From positions 310,001-374,000 of the forward strand of contig NZ_FYDJ01000004.1 of NCBI RefSeq assembly GCF_900187425.1: a stretch of DNA of 64,000 nucleotides. Direction: 5' to 3'. This stretch comes from Pseudomonas sp. Irchel s3h14 (lineage in GTDB: Bacteria > Pseudomonadota > Gammaproteobacteria > Pseudomonadales > Pseudomonadaceae). The notes beneath the pieces are model-generated. The model made no database searches. It had not been told where the DNA came from and saw only the letters and a list, made by a program, of their open reading frames with translations. Shown piece after piece: positions 46,190-53,758 of this stretch (positions are counted from its first letter, which is position 1; each line of letters begins with the position of its first letter). The translations under genes were made by a program, and so were the position numbers.

Positions 46190-46605
46190 ATGCTTTCGAT
46201 TACGTTAATCAATACGCTGGTGGTGGTGGTAATTGCGGTGATCATTCATTACGAATGTTTAATGCGCTTGAATGAATGGCTACCCAAGGCTGAAAGCTTA
46301 GAGCTGATTCAGAATGGTTGTGGGGGTATTCGGGGCACTGATGACCCATGCAGTCGAAGTCTGGTGTTTCGCGCGGGCCTACTGGCCAGTGGGGCAGTTT
46401 GCAGGGCATCCTCGATGGCTCGCTCATGGACTGCGTGTACTTTTTCTTTATCACCTATACGACCATCGGTTTCGGCGATATCTCACCTCTTGGCGATCTC
46501 AAGTACCTGACCGGACGACTGCAAGCGCTGACAGGTCTGGTGCTGATCTCCTGGACCGCGTCATTTCTATTTGTCGAAATGCAGAAGTACTGGAAAATCA
46601 AATAA
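46190..46605 (+). pseudogene. Frameshifted two-helix potassium-channel-like gene
   Basis: Three adjacent frames each hold one part of an Ion_trans_2-type channel: first helix MLSITLINTLVVVVIAVIIHY (46190 onward), middle GVFGALMTHAVEVWCFARAYW (near 46314-46390), and pore plus second helix with filter TIGFGD and LTGLVLISWTASFLFVEMQ (to 46605). Two frameshifts, near 46315 and 46395, are needed to join them. It is a decayed channel gene unless sequencing errors explain the shifts. Confidence 0.72.
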
Positions 46606-46901
46606 CATCTTTACTGATGGACGCTCAGGCGCGCTTTCTCGGTTTTGAATGTCATCGCGATCTCGACAATGCAACCCAGGTTATTTACCGCCTCCAGCTT
46701 TGAGTGTCGGACGGTTAAAGCACGCGTTTCAAAGGATCTGACTCAGGCCCTTTGAAAGTGGGCTGATGAGCAGTTCAGGGGAATGGCAGCACCCGACCTG
46801 ACAACTGACTACGCTTAACTTGACATGGATCAATCGTGGCACCTTGATGTGCTATAGGTTGAAAAAACCAAATCCCGTAATGAGTTGCCGGGGGACGCTC
46901 C
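46606..46901. other. Gene-free region before the copper cluster
   Basis: 296 bp with no gene. A TTGACA hexamer at 46820-46825 and TATAGG at 46853-46858 lie before the first copper-cluster gene, but their spacing (27 bp) is too long for an ordinary promoter. The site may need an activator, or only one of the hexamers is real. Confidence 0.3.
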
Positions 46902-47294
46902 ATGCTCTGGTTTCGCCATCATCAAGCTGCGTTCATGCGCCTCGCCATCGTGCTGTGGGTGCTAGCGTTCGGCATGGCGGCGAGCCAAGGATGCCTGGCG
47001 CAACCCAGCCATAATCCAGCCACACCCCACGTGTCACTCAGCACCTCACAACACGACGATGGTCACGACGCCCATGCCATCGGCTGTCTTCAATACTGTG
47101 CCGATACGGCAATTGCCATTAGTCCATCGCTGCATCTTCCAGTGCTTGATTTCGCCAGCTGGGCGTTTCTATTGCTGGTCCCCGCATTGCTGTTGTATCC
47201 GACCAAACCCTCTGCTTTCGCCTTTCTTGCATTACAGCGCCCGGCTCCCGCCAGGCCGCCTGCACGCCTGACTTTCGTCCGTTTCAACGATTAA
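46902..47294 (+). CDS. Small membrane protein opening the copper cluster (CopL/DUF2946-like)
   Basis: Protein of 130 residues with an N-terminal hydrophobic segment, a His/Asp-rich stretch (HDDGHDAHAIG), a Cys pair (CLQYC) and a second membrane helix (SWAFLLLVPALLLY), ending in RPPARLTFVRF. This layout recalls small CopL or DUF2946 proteins found at the head of Pseudomonas and Xanthomonas copper operons. A later ATG (46935) is possible. Function not proven. Confidence 0.6.
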   Translation: MLWFRHHQAAFMRLAIVLWVLAFGMAASQGCLAQPSHNPATPHVSLSTSQHDDGHDAHAIGCLQYCADTAIAISPSLHLPVLDFASWAFLLLVPALLLYPTKPSAFAFLALQRPAPARPPARLTFVRFND

Positions 47295-47394
47295 ACCGAC
47301 CCTCAGCGCGCCGAGCTCCGGCCGCACTGCCTGGCTGCGCCAATCTGGCGCGGCTGGGTATTACCTGTGTTGTCCTGACCTTTTGGAGATTGCC

Positions 47395-47793
47395 ATGCAT
47401 GCCTCATTGAAATTGATCCTCGCCACCCTGCTTGTAAGCAGCCCGCTCATGGCCTCGGCCGCTGATGAGCACCACCCTGAACAGACACCGACCACGCCAA
47501 CTCAAACGAGCGAAGCGGCCACACCGATGCAAAACAAAGCTATGACCGAGCAAATGCAAAAAATGCAGGCTGCACATGACAAAGCAGCCGCCGCCAAGAC
47601 CCCTGCCGAACGACAGGCCGCAATGCAGGAGAGCATGAAGACGATGAAGGACAGCATGGCCATGATGCATAAAAACTGTCATGGCATGGGCATGTCCGGC
47701 GGTAAAGACGGTATGGAGATGGGGATGATGAACATGATGATGAAAATGATGGATCAGCAGTCGAGCATGATGAAGATGCCCGTGAGCAAGTGA
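47395..47793 (+). CDS. Methionine-rich periplasmic copper-binding-like protein
   Basis: Protein of 132 residues with signal peptide MHASLKLILATLLVSSPLMASA. The mature chain is Met- and His-rich (HKNCHGMGMSGGKDGMEMG, then MMNMMMKMMDQQSSMMKM), a composition typical of periplasmic Cu(I) sequestration proteins. GGAG precedes the ATG by 8 bases. It lies between the CopL-like gene and a copper ATPase. A hairpin (47821-47861) follows. Confidence 0.75.
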   Translation: MHASLKLILATLLVSSPLMASAADEHHPEQTPTTPTQTSEAATPMQNKAMTEQMQKMQAAHDKAAAAKTPAERQAAMQESMKTMKDSMAMMHKNCHGMGMSGGKDGMEMGMMNMMMKMMDQQSSMMKMPVSK

Positions 47794-47820
47794 TGCAGGC
47801 AAGCCTGTAGCGAATGCCAC

Positions 47821-47861
47821 GGCGGTTTCACCTCAGCCAGCATGGCCGGGGTAAAACCGCC
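47821..47861. terminator. Hairpin downstream of the Met-rich gene
   Basis: GGCGGTTT (47821-47828) and AAACCGCC (47854-47861) can pair around a 25-base loop, 28 bp after the Met-rich gene. There is no clear T-run, so it may only attenuate transcription into the ATPase genes or stabilise the upstream message. Confidence 0.35.
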
Positions 47862-47917
47862 GAGCGTTGATCCTGCCCGGCCCCCTACTAGAGATCACTC
47901 CTCGGGAGTACCAAACC

Positions 47918-48169
47918 ATGATGAGTTCACAGCACTCGACCAACGGTTCTCCAACATTCTGGAAAAGCAAAACCGGCATAGCGCTGGGCATGCTGCTGGT
48001 CATCGCACTGTTCTACCTGGCCAGGGAGCACTACGGCCATATCCTGGGCCTGCTGCCTTACATGATTTTACTGTTGTGCCCGCTAATGCATCTGTTCGGA
48101 CACCACCACGGTGGTCACCGCCATCACGGTGAAACTGCAAGCTCAGTCAAGGACGAGAACAGGAGTTGA
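47918..48169 (+). CDS. DUF2933 small membrane protein
   Basis: Protein of 83 residues with one or two membrane segments (GIALGMLLVIALFYL and ILGLLPYMILLLCPLMHLF) and a His-rich tail (GHHHGGHRHHG). DUF2933 proteins sit beside copper-exporting ATPases in many proteobacteria. GGGAG lies upstream of the ATG. It ends 4 bp before the ATPase gene. A metal-handling role is inferred from context and the His cluster. Confidence 0.78.
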   Translation: MMSSQHSTNGSPTFWKSKTGIALGMLLVIALFYLAREHYGHILGLLPYMILLLCPLMHLFGHHHGGHRHHGETASSVKDENRS

Positions 48170-48172
48170 CTC

Positions 48173-50326
48173 ATGCACGGCACTGAGCTTCATGTCCATC
48201 AAACACCTGCACAATCGTCAGCGGCTACCGCTGAATACACCTGCCCCATGCATCCGGAAATCCGCCAGATCGGCCCCGGCACCTGCCCCAAGTGTGGCAT
48301 GACCCTGGAGCCGGTGATCCCCGAACTGGAGGAAGAAGAGAACCCCGAACTCAAAAACTTCACCCAGCGCTTCTGGTGGACATTGCCACTGACAGTGATC
48401 GTCACCGTGCTGGCCATGGGCGGCCATACCCTGGTGCTGTTCCACGGCCCCACACAAAACTGGATCGAGCTGGGACTGGCAACACCTGTGGTGCTTTGGG
48501 CCGGCTGGCCATTTTATGTGCGCGGCGTGTATTCAGTGATTCAACGCAGTCCGAACATGTGGACACTGATAGGTCTTGGCACGGCCGCGGCCTTCCTTTA
48601 CAGCGTCGTCGCCACCCTGGCCCCCGACGTCTTCCCCAGCACGTTCATGATGGACGGTCGCATCGGTGTGTACTTCGAGGCGGCGGCGGTGATCATCTCA
48701 CTGACCCTGCTCGGCCAGATACTCGAGCTCAAGGCTCACTCGCAAACCTCGGCCGCCATCAAGTCGCTGCTCGGACTGGCACCCAAAACCGCCCGACGGA
48801 TCAATGCAGACGGCACCGAAGAAGACATCCCGTTGACCCACGTACACAGCGGCGACACCTTGCGCGTGCGACCAGGCGAAAAAGTGCCCGTCGACGGTCA
48901 AGTGCTGCAAGGCGAAAGCGCTGTGGACGAGTCGATGCTCACCGGAGAACCCATACCGATCATGAAGAGTGCCGGTGACGCACTGATCGGCGCCACCCTC
49001 AACCTTCACGGTAGCCTGGTGATGCAGGCACAGAAAGTCGGATCGGCCACCCTGCTCGCGCAGATCGTCCAGATGGTGGTGCAGGCACAGCGCTCAAAAG
49101 CGCCGATGCAACGTCTGGCCGACGTGATTGCCGGCTACTTCGTGATCGTGGTGATCACCATCGCCGCGCTGACGCTGGTCGCCTGGGGGCTGTGGGGGCC
49201 CGAACCAAGCTGGGTATTTGGCCTGATCAACGCCGTAGCGGTAATGATCATCGCCTGTCCCTGTGCCCTCGGATTGGCGACCCCAATGTCGGTAATGGTC
49301 GCCACCGGCAAAGCTGCCGGCGGTGGCGTCTTGTTTCGCGATGCCGCCGCCATCGAGAACCTGCGCAAGATAGACACCTTGATTGTCGATAAGACCGGCA
49401 CACTCACTGAAGGTCGGCCAGCGTTCCATAGCGTCGAGGCTGCACCGGGATTTACTCAGGATGAAGTGCTGCGCCTGGCGGCGTGCCTCGATCAGGGCAG
49501 CGAGCACCCGTTGGCTCAGGCCATCGTCGAGCAAGCCCGCGCCGCGGGCCTGACGCTGAGCACACCTGAAACCTTCGAGTCCGCCTCTGGTATTGGCGTA
49601 AGCGGTCAGGTCGAGGGGCGCCGCCTGACGTTGGGCAATACCGTGCTGATGCATGAGGCTGGCGTCTCCACCGAGAGCCTGCAAGTACAGGCCGAGACGC
49701 TACGCAGTGACGGCACGAGCATCATGTTCCTGGCGGTCAATGGCGTCCTGGCGGGATTACTGGCTGTAGCCGATCCCATCAAACCTACCTCGAAGCTGGC
49801 AGTCGAGCGTCTACAGGCAGACGGAGTCAAGGTCATCATGGCCACTGGCGACGGCCTTACGACGGCCCGTTCGGTGGCTCGTCAATTGGGTATCGAGGAA
49901 GTGCATGGAGAGGTTAAACCGCAAGACAAAGAGCGCCTGGTCGCTGCTCTGCAACAGACCGGGCACCGTGTAGCGATGGCTGGCGACGGCATCAATGACG
50001 CCCCTGCACTGGCGCGCGCCGATGTGGGTCTCGCCATGGGCACTGGCACTGACGTGGCGATGAACAGCGCTCAGGTCACCTTGGTCAAGGGCGATCTGCT
50101 CGGCATCCTGCGTGCTCGCAGCCTATCAGTAGCAACGGTGAGAAACATGCACCAGAACCTTGCCTTCGCCTTCCTTTACAACGCCATGGGTATCCCGTTG
50201 GCCGCCGGTTTGCTCTACCCGCTTACCGGCCACCTGCTGTCGCCACTGATTGCCGCACTGGCTATGAGCGTGAGTTCGGCGTCGGTGGTATTTAACGCGT
50301 TGCGCCTGCGCCAGGTTTTAATTTAA
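48173..50326 (+). CDS. copA: Cu(I)-exporting P1B-type ATPase
   Basis: Heavy-metal ATPase of 717 residues. Instead of a classical HMA domain the N-terminus has a heavy-metal-binding domain with CPMH (24-27) and CPKC (38-41). The membrane metal site CPC is at 362-364, the phosphorylated Asp406 is in DKTGT, and GDGIND begins at 604. CPC plus these neighbours indicates Cu(I) or Ag(I) export from the cytoplasm. The start follows the DUF2933 gene at once. Confidence 0.88.
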   Translation: MHGTELHVHQTPAQSSAATAEYTCPMHPEIRQIGPGTCPKCGMTLEPVIPELEEEENPELKNFTQRFWWTLPLTVIVTVLAMGGHTLVLFHGPTQNWIELGLATPVVLWAGWPFYVRGVYSVIQRSPNMWTLIGLGTAAAFLYSVVATLAPDVFPSTFMMDGRIGVYFEAAAVIISLTLLGQILELKAHSQTSAAIKSLLGLAPKTARRINADGTEEDIPLTHVHSGDTLRVRPGEKVPVDGQVLQGESAVDESMLTGEPIPIMKSAGDALIGATLNLHGSLVMQAQKVGSATLLAQIVQMVVQAQRSKAPMQRLADVIAGYFVIVVITIAALTLVAWGLWGPEPSWVFGLINAVAVMIIACPCALGLATPMSVMVATGKAAGGGVLFRDAAAIENLRKIDTLIVDKTGTLTEGRPAFHSVEAAPGFTQDEVLRLAACLDQGSEHPLAQAIVEQARAAGLTLSTPETFESASGIGVSGQVEGRRLTLGNTVLMHEAGVSTESLQVQAETLRSDGTSIMFLAVNGVLAGLLAVADPIKPTSKLAVERLQADGVKVIMATGDGLTTARSVARQLGIEEVHGEVKPQDKERLVAALQQTGHRVAMAGDGINDAPALARADVGLAMGTGTDVAMNSAQVTLVKGDLLGILRARSLSVATVRNMHQNLAFAFLYNAMGIPLAAGLLYPLTGHLLSPLIAALAMSVSSASVVFNALRLRQVLI

Positions 50327-50343
50327 TGAGCGATAAAGGCTGC

Positions 50344-50374
50344 TTGACCTTACCGTCGTGGCAAGGTCGAGAAT
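50344..50374 (+). promoter_or_regulatory. CueR/MerR-type promoter upstream of copZ
   Basis: A 23-bp dyad GACCTTACC (50346-50354) and GGCAAGGTC (50360-50368), 8 of 9 bases inverted, overlaps a -35 hexamer TTGACC (50344-50349). A -10 candidate GAGAAT (50369-50374) is 19 bp further on, the over-long spacing typical of MerR-family promoters. The ACCTT/AAGGT words are those of CueR operators. It would drive the copper chaperone gene at 50444. Confidence 0.78.
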
Positions 50375-50443
50375 AAAACCAGGGTCGCGAAAAAGCCGCA
50401 TACATTGGCCGTTTCACGATCAATTCCTTATGAGGAGTCATTG

Positions 50444-50689
50444 ATGAACAGCGTTGAACTGCAAGTCCAGGGCATGAGCTGTGGCTCCTGCGTCAAACAG
50501 GTAACCCAAGCGTTGCGCGCGCTCAACGGAGTCAGCGAAGTGACTGTCGACTTGCAATCCGGACGAGTGAGGGTCAACGGTAATCCGGACAGCAATGCAT
50601 TGCTTGCAGCCCTGCAAGAAGCCGGCTATCCAGCACAGACTACGGAAGGCGCCCAGAGCGAGAAGAAAATCGCAGGTTGTGGCGCTTGA
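50444..50689 (+). CDS. copZ: CopZ-like copper chaperone (HMA domain)
   Basis: Protein of 81 residues, one HMA domain. The metal motif MSCGSCV has the paired cysteines of Cu(I) chaperones, and the C-terminus adds a further Cys (KKIAGCGA). GAGGAG lies 8 bases upstream of the ATG; the frame opens 13 codons earlier. It follows the CopA-type gene after its own CueR-type promoter, so it can be induced separately. Confidence 0.85.
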   Translation: MNSVELQVQGMSCGSCVKQVTQALRALNGVSEVTVDLQSGRVRVNGNPDSNALLAALQEAGYPAQTTEGAQSEKKIAGCGA

Positions 50690-50713
50690 AGTGTACGTAT
50701 GCGAAGCATGCCC

Positions 50714-52057
50714 TCAGCCTTCGACAGTCGACGCGAGCGGAAACCAGACGCAGACTTCGAATCCTTCCGTTCGACCTGTCGCCGGCGACACCAGCCGTAT
50801 TTTCGCGTTGACTCCCTGCACAATAGTTTTGGCAATTGCCAACCCCAACCCTGAACCGCTGGTTTCACTGTTACCCCGCACAAAACGCTCGGTGAGGCGC
50901 TGCAGCACCGGCTCGGGCACTGCCGGACCACCATTGACCACCCGTAGCAGCGCTTGGTCGGTGAGGCTGACTTCGACCGGTTGATCCGCGGCGCCATACT
51001 TGAGCGCATTCTCGATCAGGTTGCGCAACAGGATGGCGAAGGCGTCCGGATCAATCGTCGAGTACACACTCGTCTGGGTTGGCAGGTGCAACACGATCCG
51101 GTGCCCACTGCTGTGGTTCCACTCATCGACCACATGGGCCAGCAACGGAATGAGGTCCTGGGGCGTTTCGGACAACAGCCCTCCTCCCTCGGCCTTGGCC
51201 AGTTGCACGAGTTTTTCCGAGAGCCGCGCCAGTTCGCGCAATGAGGTTTCGATTTTAGCCGCGCGCAACCGCAACGGGCCTTCAGGGGCTTCGTGACGCA
51301 AACGCTGGATCTGCGCCAGGGTCGCGGCCAGTGGCGTGCGTAATTCATGGGCGCTGTTGGCCGTAAAGCTGCGCTCGGCTTCCAAGGCCTTGCGCAAGCG
51401 TTCCAGCAGATGATTGACCGCCTCGGCCAGCGGGGCGATTTCCGCCGGCAATCGCGCCACGTTGATCGGCGACAGATCACCCACGCCGCGAACCTCCACG
51501 GCACGACGATAGGCCAATACACTGCGCAGGCTGATGCGCACAAACATCCAGGTGCCAAACAGGCTGATGGGAATCAGCGCCAATAACGGCAACAACAAGG
51601 CAAGCAACGCTTCGCGGGCGGCTTCACGGCGATGTTCCAGAGGTTCGGCGATTTCGATATACACTGTTTCACGCAGCGCACTGGCGGCGTAGAGACGGTA
51701 TTTTTTAGTGGTTGAAAAACCTTCGGCCGGTTGTTGGTTGAAGATCTTCGGGTTGGCGTCGTGGGACTGCATCAGGATCTCGCCCTTGGCATCGCGCACC
51801 AGATACGTCAGGTATTCCTTGTGCATTTTCAGGGTGGCGACATGTTGTGCCTCACGAGGGTTTTCCCGGTTGCTGATTTCCAGCACGGCCAGGGGCAGGA
51901 TGCGCTGCGCGGTCTCTTCCAGCGCGCTGTCGAACGCCTCGTTCAATTCATGTTGCACCACCAGCCAGGCGCCGACGGTCGCCGCCAGCCACAGTAAGGT
52001 CGTGCCCAACGTCAATCCCAGGCCGAGACGTTTTTGCAGGCTTGATGACGGCTTCAT
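50714..52057 (-). CDS. Sensor histidine kinase
   Basis: Kinase of 447 residues. Two membrane helices (about 11-34 and 158-180) bound a periplasmic sensor domain, followed by HAMP-like and HisKA regions with the H-box SAHELRTPLA, an N-box LIENALKYG and G-box SGSGLGLAIAKT. It overlaps the response-regulator gene as ATGA, so both come from one message. The QseC/PmrB-like layout does not reveal the signal. It lies between copper and PepSY/DUF2271 genes, so a metal or redox signal is likely. Confidence 0.85.
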   Translation of the reverse strand: MKPSSSLQKRLGLGLTLGTTLLWLAATVGAWLVVQHELNEAFDSALEETAQRILPLAVLEISNRENPREAQHVATLKMHKEYLTYLVRDAKGEILMQSHDANPKIFNQQPAEGFSTTKKYRLYAASALRETVYIEIAEPLEHRREAAREALLALLLPLLALIPISLFGTWMFVRISLRSVLAYRRAVEVRGVGDLSPINVARLPAEIAPLAEAVNHLLERLRKALEAERSFTANSAHELRTPLAATLAQIQRLRHEAPEGPLRLRAAKIETSLRELARLSEKLVQLAKAEGGGLLSETPQDLIPLLAHVVDEWNHSSGHRIVLHLPTQTSVYSTIDPDAFAILLRNLIENALKYGAADQPVEVSLTDQALLRVVNGGPAVPEPVLQRLTERFVRGNSETSGSGLGLAIAKTIVQGVNAKIRLVSPATGRTEGFEVCVWFPLASTVEG

Positions 52058-52713
52058 GCGGACATCAACCGGTAGCCCATGCCGCGCACGGTTTCAATCA
52101 GGTCGCGCCCGAGTTTTTTACGCAGACGGCTGATATAGACCTCGATGGTATTGCTCTCGATTTCGGCGCCGAAGGCATACAGCCGTTCTTCAAGCTGCGA
52201 CTTGGACAGCAGCGCGCTGGGGCGCTGCATAAACGCCTCGAACAGCGCCCACTCCCGCGCCGTGAGGTCCACCGTCGCACCGGCTCGCTGCACCGTGCGG
52301 GCACTCATGTCGACCTGCAAATCACCGAGCCTGATCTGCGGATTGGGGTTGCCGCTATAGCGCCGAGCCACCGCCGCCACACGGGCCGAGAGCTCAAACA
52401 GGTCGAACGGTTTGACCAGGTAGTCGTCGGCGCCCGCGTTGAGGCCAGCGATGCGTTCGGAAATCTGATCCTGGGCAGTCAGGATAATCACCGGGGTCAC
52501 GTCCCCTGCCGAGCGTTGCTGACGCAAAAAATCCAGCCCGCGACCGTCCGGGAGCATCAGGTCCAGCAGGATCAGGTCGTAAGGCGTGGTGCGCACGCTG
52601 TTGCGCGCATGGTCCAGGCGCTGCACCCAATCGACTGCATGGCCGTCATCGGCGATCTGTTCGCGCACCGCCTCCCCCAAGCCTGGTGCGTCCTCGACCA
52701 ATAAAACCCGCAT
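52054..52713 (-). CDS. OmpR-family response regulator
   Basis: Regulator of 219 residues: receiver domain about 1-112 (acidic LVEDAPG, phosphorylated Asp in ILLDLMLPDG, Lys in LVKPFD) and a winged helix-turn-helix (DLTAREWALFEAFMQRP, IEVYISRLRKKLG, VRGMGYRLM). The start MRVLLVEDA at 52713 is chosen; the frame runs 11 codons further. It is divergent from the PepSY gene, and a dyad lies between them, so that cluster is its probable target. Confidence 0.87.
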   Translation of the reverse strand: MRVLLVEDAPGLGEAVREQIADDGHAVDWVQRLDHARNSVRTTPYDLILLDLMLPDGRGLDFLRQQRSAGDVTPVIILTAQDQISERIAGLNAGADDYLVKPFDLFELSARVAAVARRYSGNPNPQIRLGDLQVDMSARTVQRAGATVDLTAREWALFEAFMQRPSALLSKSQLEERLYAFGAEIESNTIEVYISRLRKKLGRDLIETVRGMGYRLMSA

Positions 52714-52760
52714 CTGGCATCTCCCGTGATGGTTGTCGTGCAGCACCTTAATCGCCTTAC

Positions 52761-52794
52761 CTGACGTGAATCTGAAGATTCAGCTGGTTGTCAG
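52761..52794. promoter_or_regulatory. Nested dyad between response regulator and PepSY genes
   Basis: TGAATCT (52767-52773) and AGATTCA (52776-52782) are perfectly inverted around GA, and an outer CTGAC (52761-52765) pairs with GTCAG (52790-52794). The site is about 50-65 bp upstream of both divergent starts and suits binding of the adjacent response regulator dimer. The assignment is inference. Confidence 0.5.
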
Positions 52795-52845
52795 GAATGC
52801 ACCTTAGGGTATGCCACAGACGCCGACCTCGGCAGGAGACAGATC

Positions 52846-53169
52846 ATGAAATCAGGCTTTATTGCCAATGCCGCGCTGTTGAGCTTGCTGCTTAGCGGTT
52901 ACGCCCTGGCCGATGACGACTGCAGCGACCCGGTGAGCGACTGGCAGCCGCGTGAAACCTTGCGTCAGCAGGTAGAGCGGCAATACGGCTGGAGCGTGCA
53001 GCGCATCAAGGTCGACGACGGTTGTTACGAGCTCAAGGGGTTGGACCGCAAAGGCAATGCCATCGAAGCCAGCTATTCACCGGCATCGCTGCGCCTGCAC
53101 ACACTCGAGATCCATTTCCGCGACGACGGCGATGCCAGGGATTACCTCGGCAGCCCGCTCACCGAATGA
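52846..53169 (+). CDS. Small periplasmic PepSY-domain protein
   Basis: Protein of 107 residues with signal peptide MKSGFIANAALLSLLLSGYALA and a PepSY-type domain (TLRQQVERQYGWSVQRIKVDDGCYELKG in part). Two Cys residues (DDCSDP and DGCYE) may form a disulfide. It starts a cluster with DUF2271, a PepSY-flavodoxin reductase and ApbE. Its role, perhaps as a chaperone or inhibitor of the electron chain, is not known. Confidence 0.75.
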   Translation: MKSGFIANAALLSLLLSGYALADDDCSDPVSDWQPRETLRQQVERQYGWSVQRIKVDDGCYELKGLDRKGNAIEASYSPASLRLHTLEIHFRDDGDARDYLGSPLTE

Positions 53170-53262
53170 CGCCTCACCTGTCGATGAGTTTTTCCTGCAC
53201 TTCAGGTTGCTGTCAGCCAGCAGGTCCAGGCTCTCGACCTAACGATCAAAAGGACACCCACC

Positions 53263-53733
53263 ATGAAAAAAATCATTGCAGCAACGTGCCTCGCCGCCGC
53301 CATTGCTCTGTCGGGGCTGGCCCAGGCCCGCGAAGTGACCTTGACCACCCAGCTCAAAGACTACAGCGGCAATGATGCCTACCTGGCGATCTACGTCACC
53401 GACGCCAATGGCCAATACCAGAAAACCCTCTGGGTGGCGGGCAAGAAGGCCAAATACTACAAGCATCTGGGCGACTGGGCCCGTGGCAGCGGGATGAACC
53501 CGAGCGAGTTTGACGGGGTTAGCGGCGCCAGTGTCGGCAGCGGGCGCACACTCAAAGTCAGCGTCGAACTGGCAGACACCCTGATTGATGCCGGGTATCA
53601 GATCCGTATCGACAGCTCCGTCGAGGACAAACGTGACGCCCGCGCCGATGTCAGCGTGCCCCTGACGTCCAAGGGTGCAGGCCAGCCGGTGACCGGCAGT
53701 ACCTACGTCGAGTCCTTTACTTACGATCTGTAG
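53263..53733 (+). CDS. DUF2271 periplasmic protein, predicted FMN acceptor
   Basis: Protein of 156 residues with signal peptide ending SGLAQA. Residues 84-90 read DGVSGAS, which fits the flavinylation motif D-x-x-S/T-G-A-S/T seen in NqrC and RnfG, with Ser90 as the expected FMN-bound residue. An ApbE flavin transferase is encoded two genes on, and a PepSY-flavodoxin reductase lies between, so it is very likely a covalent flavoprotein carrying electrons in the periplasm. Confidence 0.8.
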   Translation: MKKIIAATCLAAAIALSGLAQAREVTLTTQLKDYSGNDAYLAIYVTDANGQYQKTLWVAGKKAKYYKHLGDWARGSGMNPSEFDGVSGASVGSGRTLKVSVELADTLIDAGYQIRIDSSVEDKRDARADVSVPLTSKGAGQPVTGSTYVESFTYDL

Positions 53734-53758
53734 CACGTGCCCTTTCTGGAGGCTGACC

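Noticed and set aside
46820..46858. Sigma70 promoter TTGACA/TATAGG before the copper cluster
   Set aside because: The 27-bp spacing is too long for a normal promoter.
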